A stretch of DNA of 29,278 bases from a virus: the IMG/VR virus record IMGVR_UViG_3300021960_000354, positions 1 to 29,278 of that record, one strand, 5' to 3'. Both the position numbers and the translations under genes were made by a program. Shown here one piece after another: positions 1 to 7,509 of this stretch. Each line of letters starts with the position of its first letter. Position 1 is the first letter of the stretch. The notes under the pieces are model-generated. The model saw only the letters and a list, made by a program, of their open reading frames with translations. It was not told the origin of the DNA and made no database searches.

Positions 1-465
1 GATAAGAATGGAGAGGTATTTGGCTTTCAAGGTCGCGCCTTTGACAAGAGTGAACTACGATATATAACGATCATGTTAGACGAATCTAGACACAAAATCT
101 TTGGTCTGGATAATGTAGACTTCACTAAAACATATTACATTGTTGAAGGACCTATCGATAGTTTATTTTTGAAAAATTCTATTGCTATGGCCGGTTCTGA
201 TTTAAATGTGTCTGATTTAAAGAACAAGGACAAAGCAGTAGTTATCTATGACAATGAACCAAGAAGCAAACAAATTGTTTCTAAAATGAGTAAGGCAATT
301 GAAGATGGGTTTAAAGTCTTCTTTTGGCCAAATGTCAAAGGAAAAGACGTTAATGAGGTTATATTAAATGGGCTCACGATTGATAGTTTTTCTAGAATTA
401 TTAACGATTCTAGCTATTCTGGCCTCATGGCTAGCACATATTTAAATTCTTGGAGAAAATGTTAG
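1..465 (+). CDS. 61: DNA primase gp61-like, 3' part
   Basis: The frame is open from base 1, so the gene starts upstream; 154 C-terminal residues are visible. T4 gp61 makes the RNA primers for lagging-strand synthesis with the gp41 helicase. The visible part carries a Toprim-like core: YYIVEGPIDSLF (around residue 46 of the fragment) supplies the acidic EGxxD motif, and VVIYDNEP further on supplies the second acidic strand that holds metal. The segment GFQGRAFD at the start is typical of primases just before Toprim. The TAG stop directly abuts the ATG of thyX, so the two are probably co-transcribed. The zinc-binding N-terminal domain expected of primases lies outside the window. The Toprim assignment is strong; gp61 rather than another Toprim primase is inferred from the T4-like context. 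Confidence 0.8.
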   Translation, partial: DKNGEVFGFQGRAFDKSELRYITIMLDESRHKIFGLDNVDFTKTYYIVEGPIDSLFLKNSIAMAGSDLNVSDLKNKDKAVVIYDNEPRSKQIVSKMSKAIEDGFKVFFWPNVKGKDVNEVILNGLTIDSFSRIINDSSYSGLMASTYLNSWRKC

Positions 466-1188
466 ATGCAAAAAGTAAAATTAATCAGCTACAGCCAGGC
501 ACCTGAAAATTGGTTTAGAGACATAGAAGGAGTTAAGAGACCTAAATCTCTACAAGACATGATTGCTTATGCGGCAAGAGTTTCAAATCCTGCTAATCAA
601 AATAATGATGAAACAGCTGAGAAACTTATACGATATCTTGTAAAGAATAAACACTGGTCGCCTCTGGAGATGGTCTCCGCGTGTCTGGAAATTGAAACTT
701 CAAGAGACATTGCGAGACAAATACTCCGACACCGTTCCTTTTCTTTTCAAGAATTTAGTCAACGATATGCTGATCCTATAAAAGAACTTGAATTTACTAC
801 TCGTGAATGTCGTTTACAAGATACAAAGAATCGTCAAAACTCTATTGAGATTGAAAGTGATCCTAGTATCATGGAAAATAAAAAATATCAAGACTTACTT
901 GCTGAATGGTCTCGCAGGCAGGCCGGTGTTATTAATCGCGCTAAAGAAGTTTATTCTTGGGCGATTGAAAATGGTATTGCCAAAGAACAGGCTCGTGCTG
1001 TTCTGCCAGAAGGACTCACAATGTCGCGCATGTACATGAACGGAACCCTTCGATCTTGGGTACACTATATAGAACTACGAAGCGCAAATGGTACGCAGAA
1101 AGAACATCGACAAATCGCAGAAATGTGTGCTGTCGAAATTGCAAAGATATTTCCTATGATGAAAGAGTTTGTTGGTAGTGAGACATAA
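466..1188 (+). CDS. thyX: Flavin-dependent thymidylate synthase ThyX
   Basis: ThyX makes dTMP from dUMP with methylene-tetrahydrofolate as carbon donor and FAD/NADPH as reductant, so it supplies thymine for phage DNA. The family signature RHRxxSxxxxSxR is complete at residues 88-100 (RHRSFSFQEFSQR). Downstream, the region ARAVLPEGLTMSRMYMNGTL matches the conserved ThyX nucleotide-binding end. At 240 residues the length is normal for the family. The ATG follows the primase stop with no gap. T4 itself uses the unrelated ThyA-type enzyme (td); ThyX is the usual replacement in marine T4-like phages. It sits in a run with nrdA, glutaredoxin and nrdB, a coherent deoxynucleotide-supply cluster. Confidence 0.95.
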   Translation: MQKVKLISYSQAPENWFRDIEGVKRPKSLQDMIAYAARVSNPANQNNDETAEKLIRYLVKNKHWSPLEMVSACLEIETSRDIARQILRHRSFSFQEFSQRYADPIKELEFTTRECRLQDTKNRQNSIEIESDPSIMENKKYQDLLAEWSRRQAGVINRAKEVYSWAIENGIAKEQARAVLPEGLTMSRMYMNGTLRSWVHYIELRSANGTQKEHRQIAEMCAVEIAKIFPMMKEFVGSET

Positions 1189-1189
1189 A

Positions 1190-1918
1190 ATGGAAGAAAA
1201 AAAATCTATTGATTTGACTGTATTATCTTTGTTTCCTTCGCCACTTGGGGTTGTGAATCTTGGCGAAAATATGAGAGATTTAAATAAACAGATTGTAAAA
1301 GATATTGATAATGAAATGTTAATGTCGTCAACTATAGGTGGAGAAAAAAGGTCTTTTGGTGGTACAGAAGGCACTTGGCAATCTCAAGCATCTCCTGGTC
1401 TAGAAACAAAATATCAAAGTTTTGATATGTTAAAAGATATTATTTGGCAAGTCGCATCTCCTGTTATGATAAATGTAGGGTATAAAGAAGAATATGTACA
1501 ACAAAAATTAGAACTAAAAGACCTTTGGGCAAATGTTATTTGGAAAAGAGGAGGTTGGTCTCATCCTCACACCCATGGTAATGGCAATGCTATTTTTAGC
1601 GGAGTTTATTATCCTATTTCGCCAAATAGTCATAATTTAAATTTAGACGATTTTGAAATCGAAAAAAATATTTTAGCTCAAACTGCAGCTAATGAAGGTG
1701 GAAGTTTGGTGATTAGAGATCCCGCAAAAACAACTAAAATTATTAGAGGAGATGATAATTTTCTTTCTTTGTATCCTTATTACGGTATTAGTACCGTAGT
1801 GATACCTAAAGAATCATTATTACTTTTATTTCCTGCTTGGTTAGAACATTATGTAACACCACTTATTGATGAAAAATTTAAGAGATATAGCATATCTTTT
1901 GCTATTACAAAAAAATAA
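1190..1918 (+). CDS. Putative 2OG-Fe(II) oxygenase (TIGR02466-like)
   Basis: This 242-residue protein looks like the cupin-fold 2-oxoglutarate/Fe(II) oxygenases of the TIGR02466 type. Around residue 125 it has GWSHPHTHGNGNAIFSGVYY, which gives the HxH iron-binding strand followed by the family's SGVYY strand. Near the C-terminus, LLLLFPAWLEHYVTP...KRYSISFAI matches the second histidine (WLxH) and the 2OG-binding arginine (R-x-S-I-S-F). Substrate is unknown; relatives are common in marine phages. I chose the ATG at 1190, two bases after the thyX stop, rather than the overlapping upstream ATG at 1169. It lies between thyX and nrdA and is read in the same direction, so it is likely expressed with nucleotide-metabolism genes, but a role in that pathway is only a guess. 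Confidence 0.7.
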   Translation: MEEKKSIDLTVLSLFPSPLGVVNLGENMRDLNKQIVKDIDNEMLMSSTIGGEKRSFGGTEGTWQSQASPGLETKYQSFDMLKDIIWQVASPVMINVGYKEEYVQQKLELKDLWANVIWKRGGWSHPHTHGNGNAIFSGVYYPISPNSHNLNLDDFEIEKNILAQTAANEGGSLVIRDPAKTTKIIRGDDNFLSLYPYYGISTVVIPKESLLLLFPAWLEHYVTPLIDEKFKRYSISFAITKK

Positions 1919-1921
1919 TTT

Positions 1922-1930
1922 TAAGGAGAG
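1922..1930 (+). promoter_or_regulatory. Strong ribosome binding site of nrdA
   Basis: TAAGGAGAG lies a few bases before the ATG at 1935 and is a near-perfect Shine-Dalgarno sequence. It decides the nrdA start: an in-frame ATG at 1866 lies inside the preceding oxygenase gene and has no such site. Confidence 0.8.
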
Positions 1931-1934
1931 AAAA

Positions 1935-3725
1935 ATGGAGCACATGGGCATTACAATAGACCCAAACCGAGACCAATTGTTCGATCAACTCGGTGTTTTA
2001 AGACTTAAAGAATCTTACATGATGGACAATGAAATTTCTCCACAAGAACGATTTGCTTTTGTTTCAAAAACATTTTCCAGTAATGCAGAACATGCTCAAA
2101 GATTGTATGATTATGTAAGTAAACATTGGTTATCATATTCTACTCCAGTTCTTTCTTATGGCAGGTCTAAAAGAGGTTTGCCAATTTCTTGTTATCTTAA
2201 TTACATTAACGACACCGCTGAAGGTCTTGTTGACAACCTATCAGAAACAAATTGGTTGTCTATGTTAGGCGGCGGTGTTGGTATTGGTTTTGGCATTCGC
2301 AGTGCTGATGACAAATCTACAGGCGTTATGCCTCATTTAAAGATGTATGATGCTTCTTCGTTGGCTTATCGTCAAGGCAAAACACGCCGTGGTTCTTATG
2401 CTGCTTATCTTGATATATCTCATCCTGATATCTTACTTTTCCTTGAAATGCGTAAACCAACAGGCGATCAAAACTTCCGTTGTTTAAATCTACATCATGG
2501 TGTTAATATCACCGATGACTTTATGCAGATTATTGAAAAGAGAATGACAGACAAAGATGCTGATGATTCTTGGGAACTAAGGGATCCTCACACAAAAGAA
2601 GTAAGAGAAGTTGTTTCGGCTCTTGATCTATGGCAACGCATTATTGAAATGCGTATGCAGACTGGTGAACCGTACATTCATTACATCGACGAATCGAATC
2701 GTAAACTACCAACCTGGTTAAAAGAAAAAGGTTTATCTGTCGCACAGTCAAATCTTTGTTCTGAAATTATTTTGCCAACAAACAAAGATAGAACAGCTGT
2801 CTGTTGTCTATCTTCAGTCAACCTAGAGTACTTCGATGAATGGTCAAAAGACAAAATGTTTTTGCGTGATATTCTTGAAATGCTTGATAATGTTTTGCAG
2901 TCTTTTATTGATAACGCACCAGACTCGGTCGCAAGAGCTAGATTTTCAGCAATGCAAGAAAGATCAGTTGGCGTTGGAGCTTTGGGATTTCATGCATATC
3001 TGCAACGAAAAGGCGTCCCTTGGGAGTCTGCTCTTGCCAAATCTGCAAATCTCAGAATGTTTAAACATATACGAACAGGACTTGACCGAGCCAATGTTGA
3101 ATTGGGGACAGAAAGGGGAGAAGCCCCTGATGCAATTGGTACAGGACTACGATGCAGTCACGTTATGGCAGTCGCACCAAACGCCTCCAGTTCGATTATT
3201 ATGGGCAACACCTCTCCTTCGATTGAACCTTGGAGAGCCAATGCATACAGGCAAGATACTCTTAGTGGTTCCTTTTTAAACAAAAATAAGTATCTTGATA
3301 ATCTGCTTAAAAAGAAATGTCAAGAAGACGCATCTTTAGATTACGACAAACTCTGGTCTACAATTATTGCAAATGATGGTTCAGTACAACATCTAAAGTG
3401 TTTAGACGATTATGAGAAGGATATATATAAGACTGCAATGGAAATTGATCAGCGTTGGATTATCGAACATGCAGCTGATCGTCAAGTTTACATTGATCAA
3501 TCACAATCTTTAAATGTATTCTTTAGACCAGATACACATATCGGTTATCTGCACGCTGTACACTTTCTAGCATGGAAGAAAGGCGTGAAGACATTATATT
3601 ATTGCCGTTCTGAGAAGATTGGCAAGGCTGATCGTGTATCTAAAAAGATTGAAAGAGATATCATTAAAGAAATTGACATGGCTGCCATTGCACAAGGTGA
3701 AGAATGTTTGGCGTGTGAGGGTTAA
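1935..3725 (+). CDS. nrdA: Class I ribonucleotide reductase large subunit NrdA
   Basis: NrdA reduces ribonucleoside diphosphates to deoxyribonucleotides, using a thiyl radical passed from NrdB. The 596-residue sequence has the first redox cysteine C86 (PISC), the NxCxE active-site loop N273/C275/E277 (NLCSEI), the partner cysteine near C290, the radical-transfer tyrosine pair in TLYYCRSEK, and a C-terminal CxxC shuttle C591/C594. Well-studied enzymes are about 750-760 residues; this one starts directly with the catalytic region and lacks the N-terminal ATP-cone, so dATP shut-off is presumably lost. The next gene is a glutaredoxin, which could reduce the C-terminal cysteines, followed by nrdB. 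Confidence 0.96.
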   Translation: MEHMGITIDPNRDQLFDQLGVLRLKESYMMDNEISPQERFAFVSKTFSSNAEHAQRLYDYVSKHWLSYSTPVLSYGRSKRGLPISCYLNYINDTAEGLVDNLSETNWLSMLGGGVGIGFGIRSADDKSTGVMPHLKMYDASSLAYRQGKTRRGSYAAYLDISHPDILLFLEMRKPTGDQNFRCLNLHHGVNITDDFMQIIEKRMTDKDADDSWELRDPHTKEVREVVSALDLWQRIIEMRMQTGEPYIHYIDESNRKLPTWLKEKGLSVAQSNLCSEIILPTNKDRTAVCCLSSVNLEYFDEWSKDKMFLRDILEMLDNVLQSFIDNAPDSVARARFSAMQERSVGVGALGFHAYLQRKGVPWESALAKSANLRMFKHIRTGLDRANVELGTERGEAPDAIGTGLRCSHVMAVAPNASSSIIMGNTSPSIEPWRANAYRQDTLSGSFLNKNKYLDNLLKKKCQEDASLDYDKLWSTIIANDGSVQHLKCLDDYEKDIYKTAMEIDQRWIIEHAADRQVYIDQSQSLNVFFRPDTHIGYLHAVHFLAWKKGVKTLYYCRSEKIGKADRVSKKIERDIIKEIDMAAIAQGEECLACEG

Positions 3726-3728
3726 AAG

Positions 3729-3962
3729 ATGCATGTAAAAATTATAACAAGTTTGACATGTTGGTATTGTGATCAGGCTAAGTCTCTTCTTAAGTCGTTT
3801 AATCAACCATATGAAGAGGTAGATTTAGATGAAGAAGAAGCATTTGATCTTATGTCACAATATAAATGTTTAACTGTGCCACAACTTTTTATTGATGGCA
3901 AATTATTACCAGGTGGGTACGAAGGACTAAAAGCATATTACGAGGGAAAAGATGACAAATAA
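3729..3962 (+). CDS. Glutaredoxin between nrdA and nrdB
   Basis: This is a 77-residue small glutaredoxin with the redox motif C11-W-Y-C14 on an SLTCWYC loop, the cis-proline segment TVPQLFIDG and the following GGY glutathione/substrate turn. It probably supplies electrons to ribonucleotide reductase, the role of NrdC in T4 and NrdH in bacteria. It begins three bases after nrdA stops and overlaps nrdB by 11 bases, so the three are translated as a unit. The CxxC sequence CWYC differs from both the NrdH type (CVQC) and the T4 NrdC type (CVYC), so the exact subfamily is left open. Confidence 0.9.
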   Translation: MHVKIITSLTCWYCDQAKSLLKSFNQPYEEVDLDEEEAFDLMSQYKCLTVPQLFIDGKLLPGGYEGLKAYYEGKDDK

Positions 3963-4923
3963 ACTTAAACTTCAAGACGAACGAGATTACTTTAAACCTT
4001 TTCATTATCCATGGGCTTATGACGCATGGTTAAAACATGAACAGTCGCATTGGCTTCATACAGAAGTACCAATGCTTGAAGATGTTAAAGATTGGAAGAA
4101 TCGTTTATCTACAGAAGAGAAGTATTTTCTAACACAAATCTTTCGGTTCTTCACACAGTCTGATATCGATGTTGCTGGTGGGTATGTTAAGAATTATCTA
4201 CCTGCATTCCCACAACCAGAAATTCGTATGATGCTTTCTTCGTTCGCTGCAAGAGAAGCATTGCATGTGGCTGCATATTCTCACCTTATCGAATCTCTTG
4301 GCATGCCAGAGTCTACATACAATGAATTTCTAGAATACGATGCGATGCGTGAGAAACATGAATACTTTCATTCAAAGGTAGATAATGGCGCATCTATTCC
4401 TGTTAAGGTTGCTGCAATCTCAGCCTTCACAGAAGGTCTTGCTTTGTTTGCATCATTCATTATGTTATTGAACTTTCCTCGTCACGGTAAGATGAAAGGC
4501 ATGGGGCAAATCGTAACATGGTCGATTGTTGATGAAACCATGCACGCTGAAGGAATGATCAAACTTTTTAGGACATATATAGAAGAAAATCGTGAACTAT
4601 GGAATGACGAAACGAAATCTCAAATCTATACAATCGCTGAGAAGATGGTAGAACTTGAAGATAACTTTGTTGATCTTGCCTTTAAGATGGGCAGAGTTCA
4701 AGGCCTACGCGATACAGAAGTGAAAGAGTATATTCGTTATATTGCAGACCGTAGACTTATTTCTATGGGTATGAAAGGTATTTTTAAAGTCAAAAAGAAT
4801 CCTCTGCCTTGGGTAGAAGAAATGATCAATGCACCAACGCACACGAACTTTTTCGAAAACAGAGCAACTGATTATGCAAAAGGTGCTTTGTCTGGATCTT
4901 GGGCCGATGTTTGGGCAAGTTAA
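3952..4923 (+). CDS. nrdB: Class I ribonucleotide reductase small subunit NrdB
   Basis: NrdB carries the di-iron centre and tyrosyl radical that start catalysis in NrdA. The expected ligands are present in order: D71, E102, H105, E161, E195 and H198, with the radical tyrosine at Y109 in the motif EALHVAAY. It is therefore the class Ia-type, tyrosyl-radical form and not a tyrosine-less class Ic. Length 323 residues is slightly short of the usual 340-390. The start overlaps the glutaredoxin end, which implies translational coupling. No intron or intein interrupts it, although nrdB is a common intron site in T4-like phages. Confidence 0.96.
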   Translation: MTNKLKLQDERDYFKPFHYPWAYDAWLKHEQSHWLHTEVPMLEDVKDWKNRLSTEEKYFLTQIFRFFTQSDIDVAGGYVKNYLPAFPQPEIRMMLSSFAAREALHVAAYSHLIESLGMPESTYNEFLEYDAMREKHEYFHSKVDNGASIPVKVAAISAFTEGLALFASFIMLLNFPRHGKMKGMGQIVTWSIVDETMHAEGMIKLFRTYIEENRELWNDETKSQIYTIAEKMVELEDNFVDLAFKMGRVQGLRDTEVKEYIRYIADRRLISMGMKGIFKVKKNPLPWVEEMINAPTHTNFFENRATDYAKGALSGSWADVWAS

Positions 4924-4934
4924 TAGGAGAAACC

Positions 4935-5111
4935 ATGTACGAAGATAGTCCTTTTGATCACGTTTGTACAAACTGTGCTGCAGCGTTTACCGTGAAACAT
5001 GAAGAAAATGAAGATATTTTCTATTGTCCTTTTTGCGGTGCAGAGATAGAAGAAGATGATGATGAATACCCCGCAAACTGGGATGAAGACTGGGATATTG
5101 ATAATGAATGA
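4935..5111 (+). CDS. Small acidic zinc-ribbon protein
   Basis: This 58-residue protein has two CxxC pairs (CTNC near residue 11 and CPFC near residue 33) about 20 residues apart, the layout of a single zinc ribbon, followed by a very acidic tail rich in Asp, Glu and Trp. The ATG at 4935 is preceded by AGGAGA, which makes it the likely start. It follows nrdB by 11 bases, and its TGA overlaps the ATG of the next gene (ATGA). Similar tiny zinc ribbons are found in T4-like phages without a defined role. The acidic tail could mimic nucleic acid or bind a protein partner; neither is shown. Confidence 0.75.
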   Translation: MYEDSPFDHVCTNCAAAFTVKHEENEDIFYCPFCGAEIEEDDDEYPANWDEDWDIDNE

Positions 5112-5569
5112 GCTACGATAACCCTTGGACATTCAATGGGAAAAGTTTTAATGATGAAGATGTAGATAAATTTGTTGGTTTTGTTTATCTGATAGTGAAT
5201 CGCATTGAACATAAAAAATACATAGGAAGAAAGTACTTTCATCAAGTCAGAAAGGTAAAAGGAAAAAGTCGCCGTCAAAGGTCTGACAGCGACTGGAAAA
5301 CTTATTACGGTTCTTCTAAGGAACTTCTGAATGATGTAGAACGATTAGGCAAAGAAAACTTTGATAGAGTTATCCTGTCACTGCATGTAACTCGTGGTGA
5401 TACCAACTATGAGGAAGTTAAACAACAGTTTCTATATAATGTTTTAGAAGAATCTGGTTGGTATAATGAAAACATTAATGGTAAGTGGCATCGTAAACCA
5501 GATCATATTGCCGAAGCAAGAGAATTTAATGTTTCTAATCTTTGTTTTCTTGGTTTGACAAAACGCTGA
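5108..5569 (+). CDS. Putative GIY-YIG endonuclease
   Basis: This 153-residue protein carries a degenerate GIY-YIG nuclease core: GFVYLIVN (about residues 24-31) stands for the GIY strand and KKYIGRK (about residues 37-43) for the YIG strand plus the conserved arginine. A YYGSS segment and a KENFDRVIL strand follow as in T4 Seg-like free-standing endonucleases. A glutamate in YEEVKQQFLYN is the candidate metal ligand. The gene overlaps the zinc-ribbon stop by four bases. Its 3' end overlaps the convergent SprT-like gene by 35 bases. It could be a homing-type nuclease or a domesticated repair or packaging nuclease; no intron is visible nearby. Confidence 0.7.
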   Translation: MSYDNPWTFNGKSFNDEDVDKFVGFVYLIVNRIEHKKYIGRKYFHQVRKVKGKSRRQRSDSDWKTYYGSSKELLNDVERLGKENFDRVILSLHVTRGDTNYEEVKQQFLYNVLEESGWYNENINGKWHRKPDHIAEAREFNVSNLCFLGLTKR

Positions 5570-6005
5570 TAACACCAGTTTCAGTTACACACTTTTTAGC
5601 AAGTGGTGTTTGCATTTTGTATGCTTCTTTTTCCCAAGGTTGATCTTCATATTTCGTGTCTATAGGCAACTTCTTACCTTTCCAGACCTGACAATGACCG
5701 CCTCTGTAAATCTCTTTCAATTCACTACGAGCCATCTGTCGCACATGCACCATTTCATGACATATGGTGACAATCATATCAGACATACTTTGTTCAGCTC
5801 TAACTTGAATTTTAAATTCACGCGGTCGAAGATTATCGTCTAACCATTCGCACCAACCATCGGCATCAAGTTTCTTTTTAATTTCAAAATCAATGTCAAT
5901 AACATTTGCGAGTCGTTTACCAAGAACCTCGTCAGCCGCCCATTGAGCTACCTCTTTAACTAGGTGTTTTTGTTTCTTCGTTCCACCAGTTATAGAAATG
6001 TACAT
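5535..6005 (-). CDS. SprT-like zinc metalloprotease
   Basis: The 156-residue protein has the HExxH zinc-protease motif at residues 83-87 (HEMVH) and a downstream histidine at 104 in GGHCQVW that fits the third ligand, as in SprT/Spartan-like domains. Bacterial and eukaryotic relatives cut proteins crosslinked to DNA; SprT-like genes occur in many T4-like marine phages, where the target is unknown. It is the only leftward gene in this part of the window, is expressed from its own sigma70-type promoter just upstream (6036-6064), and converges on the GIY-YIG gene. Confidence 0.75.
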   Translation of the reverse strand: MYISITGGTKKQKHLVKEVAQWAADEVLGKRLANVIDIDFEIKKKLDADGWCEWLDDNLRPREFKIQVRAEQSMSDMIVTICHEMVHVRQMARSELKEIYRGGHCQVWKGKKLPIDTKYEDQPWEKEAYKMQTPLAKKCVTETGVISVLSNQENKD

Positions 6006-6035
6006 CGATTCGCTGCCTTTCTTTCAATTTATACC

Positions 6036-6064
6036 ATCCTATCACAAGCAGACCATCATGTCAA
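6036..6064 (-). promoter_or_regulatory. Sigma70 promoter for the SprT-like gene
   Basis: On the minus strand the sequence is TTGACA, a 17-base spacer, then TAGGAT (-35 at 6059-6064, -10 at 6036-6041). It reads into the ATG at 6005 with a leader of roughly 25 bases. The -35 is perfect and the spacing optimal, so host RNA polymerase should use it early. Confidence 0.75.
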
Positions 6065-6105
6065 TAGTTTTTTTTAAAACAAAATCAATGACTTACATAC
6101 TAAAA

Positions 6106-6122
6106 TTTTTTTTAAAAAAAAA
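6106..6122. other. T8A9 tract between divergent promoters
   Basis: Eight T followed by nine A form a self-complementary run between the two divergent sigma70 promoters, with further T runs at 6068-6075 and 6125-6132. Such runs bend DNA and can serve as UP elements for the polymerase alpha subunits. The sequence is seen directly; the role is inferred. Confidence 0.5.
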
Positions 6123-6134
6123 GTATTTTTTTGC

Positions 6135-6163
6135 TTGACTCTGGTTTATCCTCATGTTAGGAT
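6135..6163 (+). promoter_or_regulatory. Sigma70 promoter for the 5'-nucleotidase gene
   Basis: TTGACT at 6135-6140, a 17-base spacer, and TAGGAT at 6158-6163 lie just upstream of the ATG at 6191. The -10 hexamer is identical to that of the divergent promoter at 6036-6064. The expected leader is about 20 bases. Confidence 0.75.
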
Positions 6164-6190
6164 GCATCATAAAATAGAGAAAGAAAAGAA

Positions 6191-6727
6191 ATGATTGTTT
6201 ATTTAGATATGGATGGTGTAATTGCAGACTTCTTCGGAGGCCTTGAAAAACATTGCGAGGTTCTACATTGGAAAGAAATCTCAAACATCGAGAAGGTTCT
6301 TGATACTCTTAAAGATACAAACTTTTTCTATCACTTAGATCCTTTCTACGAAGAAAAGTTTGTCGATGGAACAGGCATCGTATGTAGAAGCTATGAACTA
6401 ATTAAGTTTGTTAAAAACCTGACTGGTACTAACTGGGGTATCTGTTCAACACCTCTTCGTGGTGATCGTGATAACTCTTCTTACTGGAAGCGTAGATGGT
6501 TAGAGAATTATGGTTATGATCCTCTTCCTCAGAATATCATCTTCACCAGTCATAAACACAAGTTCGCCGTATCATCCGTCGATGGTACACCTAACATTCT
6601 GGTAGATGATAAACAAAGTAACATCGACAAATGGAATGCTGCAGGTGGCATTGGTATTCGATACCAATCAAACCAAGATAGTCTAAATGAGTATCTTTTC
6701 CCTCTCTTGAAAGAATATTATTCATGA
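6191..6727 (+). CDS. HAD-family 5'(3')-deoxyribonucleotidase-like protein
   Basis: This 178-residue protein opens with YLDMDGVIADF, the HAD motif I with nucleophile D6 and acid/base D8. A threonine/serine motif II lies in ICSTPL (about residue 95), and motif IV is in NILVDDKQSNI (about residue 137), the usual layout of NT5C-type 5'(3')-deoxyribonucleotidases. It would remove phosphate from deoxynucleoside monophosphates, perhaps balancing pools made by ThyX and ribonucleotide reductase. It is the first gene after a strong early promoter, and its TGA overlaps the next ATG. Confidence 0.82.
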   Translation: MIVYLDMDGVIADFFGGLEKHCEVLHWKEISNIEKVLDTLKDTNFFYHLDPFYEEKFVDGTGIVCRSYELIKFVKNLTGTNWGICSTPLRGDRDNSSYWKRRWLENYGYDPLPQNIIFTSHKHKFAVSSVDGTPNILVDDKQSNIDKWNAAGGIGIRYQSNQDSLNEYLFPLLKEYYS

Positions 6728-7281
6728 ATATCTTTGTAGTTGATGAAAATCCAATAAAGTCTGCAAATCAACTTTGCGACAAACATGTGGTAAAGATGGT
6801 AACTGAGTCTGCTCAGATGCTATCTACAGCCCATCGTTTATTAGATGGTGAAATGTATATAGAAAAGACGGCCAACGGACGCAATATCAAACGATGGCGT
6901 CTGCCTGATGGCCGTGAAGATATTCTAATGAAGGCCTGTCACACTGGTCATCCTTGCACTATATGGACTATGGCGTCGGATGAAAACTATAAGTGGCATG
7001 TTCAACACTATATGGGTTTGGTCTATGAATATAATCATAGATACAATAAATCCCATGGTGCGTGGATCAATAAAGATATTGGCAGTTATCTATTAAAACC
7101 GCCAAATAATATTTCAAAAGGTCCACGCACCCCCTTCGCAATTGCTATGAAACACTATCCAGAATGTATAGTGGAAGGTGATCCTGTTCAATCTTATCGT
7201 AATTATTATAATGTTGCAAAATCATCTTTTGCGAAGTGGACAAATCGAAATATACCAGATTGGTACACTGCCAATCTATAA
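6724..7281 (+). CDS. Conserved T4-like marine phage protein, function unknown
   Basis: A 185-residue protein starting MNIFVVDENP with CDKHVVKMVTESAQMLSTAH, HPCTIWTMAS and a C-terminal YRNYYNVAKSSFAKW segment. I recognise this pattern as a widely conserved protein of marine T4-like phages, but do not know a demonstrated function. Invariant-looking Cys, His and Lys residues (CDKHVVK; HPCTIW) suggest an enzyme active site. No signal peptide or membrane segment is seen. It overlaps the preceding nucleotidase by four bases (ATGA), and its stop codon lies inside a late promoter sequence that serves the next gene. Confidence 0.7.
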   Translation: MNIFVVDENPIKSANQLCDKHVVKMVTESAQMLSTAHRLLDGEMYIEKTANGRNIKRWRLPDGREDILMKACHTGHPCTIWTMASDENYKWHVQHYMGLVYEYNHRYNKSHGAWINKDIGSYLLKPPNNISKGPRTPFAIAMKHYPECIVEGDPVQSYRNYYNVAKSSFAKWTNRNIPDWYTANL

Positions 7282-7284
7282 ATA
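7277..7284 (+). promoter_or_regulatory. T4-type late promoter TATAAATA
   Basis: An exact TATAAATA overlaps the stop codon of the preceding gene. The expected start is about six bases further on, right at a perfect hairpin (7289-7305), ahead of the small membrane protein at 7333. T4 late promoters need only this -10 element with gp55, gp33 and the sliding clamp; gp33 is encoded at 10912. Confidence 0.65.
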
Positions 7285-7288
7285 TAAG

Positions 7289-7305
7289 ACCGACCATTGG
7301 TCGGT
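7289..7305 (+). promoter_or_regulatory. Leader hairpin before the small membrane protein gene
   Basis: ACCGACC, a three-base ATT loop and GGTCGGT form a perfect 7-bp hairpin at the predicted 5' end of the late transcript. It is followed by GTATTTTAA. The short U run makes it a poor terminator. It may protect the mRNA 5' end or end transcripts from the upstream gene. Confidence 0.55.
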
Positions 7306-7332
7306 GTATTTTAACAATAAGAGGTAACTATA

Positions 7333-7509
7333 ATGTTTAATTGGGTTAAAAGCAGAATTAAAGAACGCACATCATGGGATGGTAGCGCTCTTATCGCAGT
7401 AGGTGTCGTTGGACTATTCTTTTCAGCAATCGTACCAATGAACCTTATTTGTTGGGCAGCTATTGGTTGGGGTGTATTCACCCTCGTGAAGTCTGAAAAA
7501 AAAGGTTGA
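7333..7509 (+). CDS. Small membrane protein
   Basis: A 58-residue protein with a short basic N-terminus (KSRIKER) and about 37 mostly hydrophobic residues from ALIAVGVVGLFF to AAIGWGVFTLV, enough for two membrane-spanning helices with a short proline turn between. The ATG follows AAGAGGTAACT, a sequence found again before the porin gene. The TGA stop lies within the -35 box of the tmRNA promoter. Comparable two-helix proteins recur in marine T4-like phages; the role is unknown. A holin is possible from size and topology but is not supported by position. Confidence 0.75.
   Translation: MFNWVKSRIKERTSWDGSALIAVGVVGLFFSAIVPMNLICWAAIGWGVFTLVKSEKKG

Noticed and set aside
1169-1189. Upstream ATG for the oxygenase-like gene
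   Set aside because: It lies inside thyX; the ATG at 1190 right after the thyX stop is the more economical start.
1866-1934. Upstream extension of nrdA
   Set aside because: It overlaps the oxygenase gene and lacks a ribosome site, whereas AAGGAGAG sits before the ATG at 1935.
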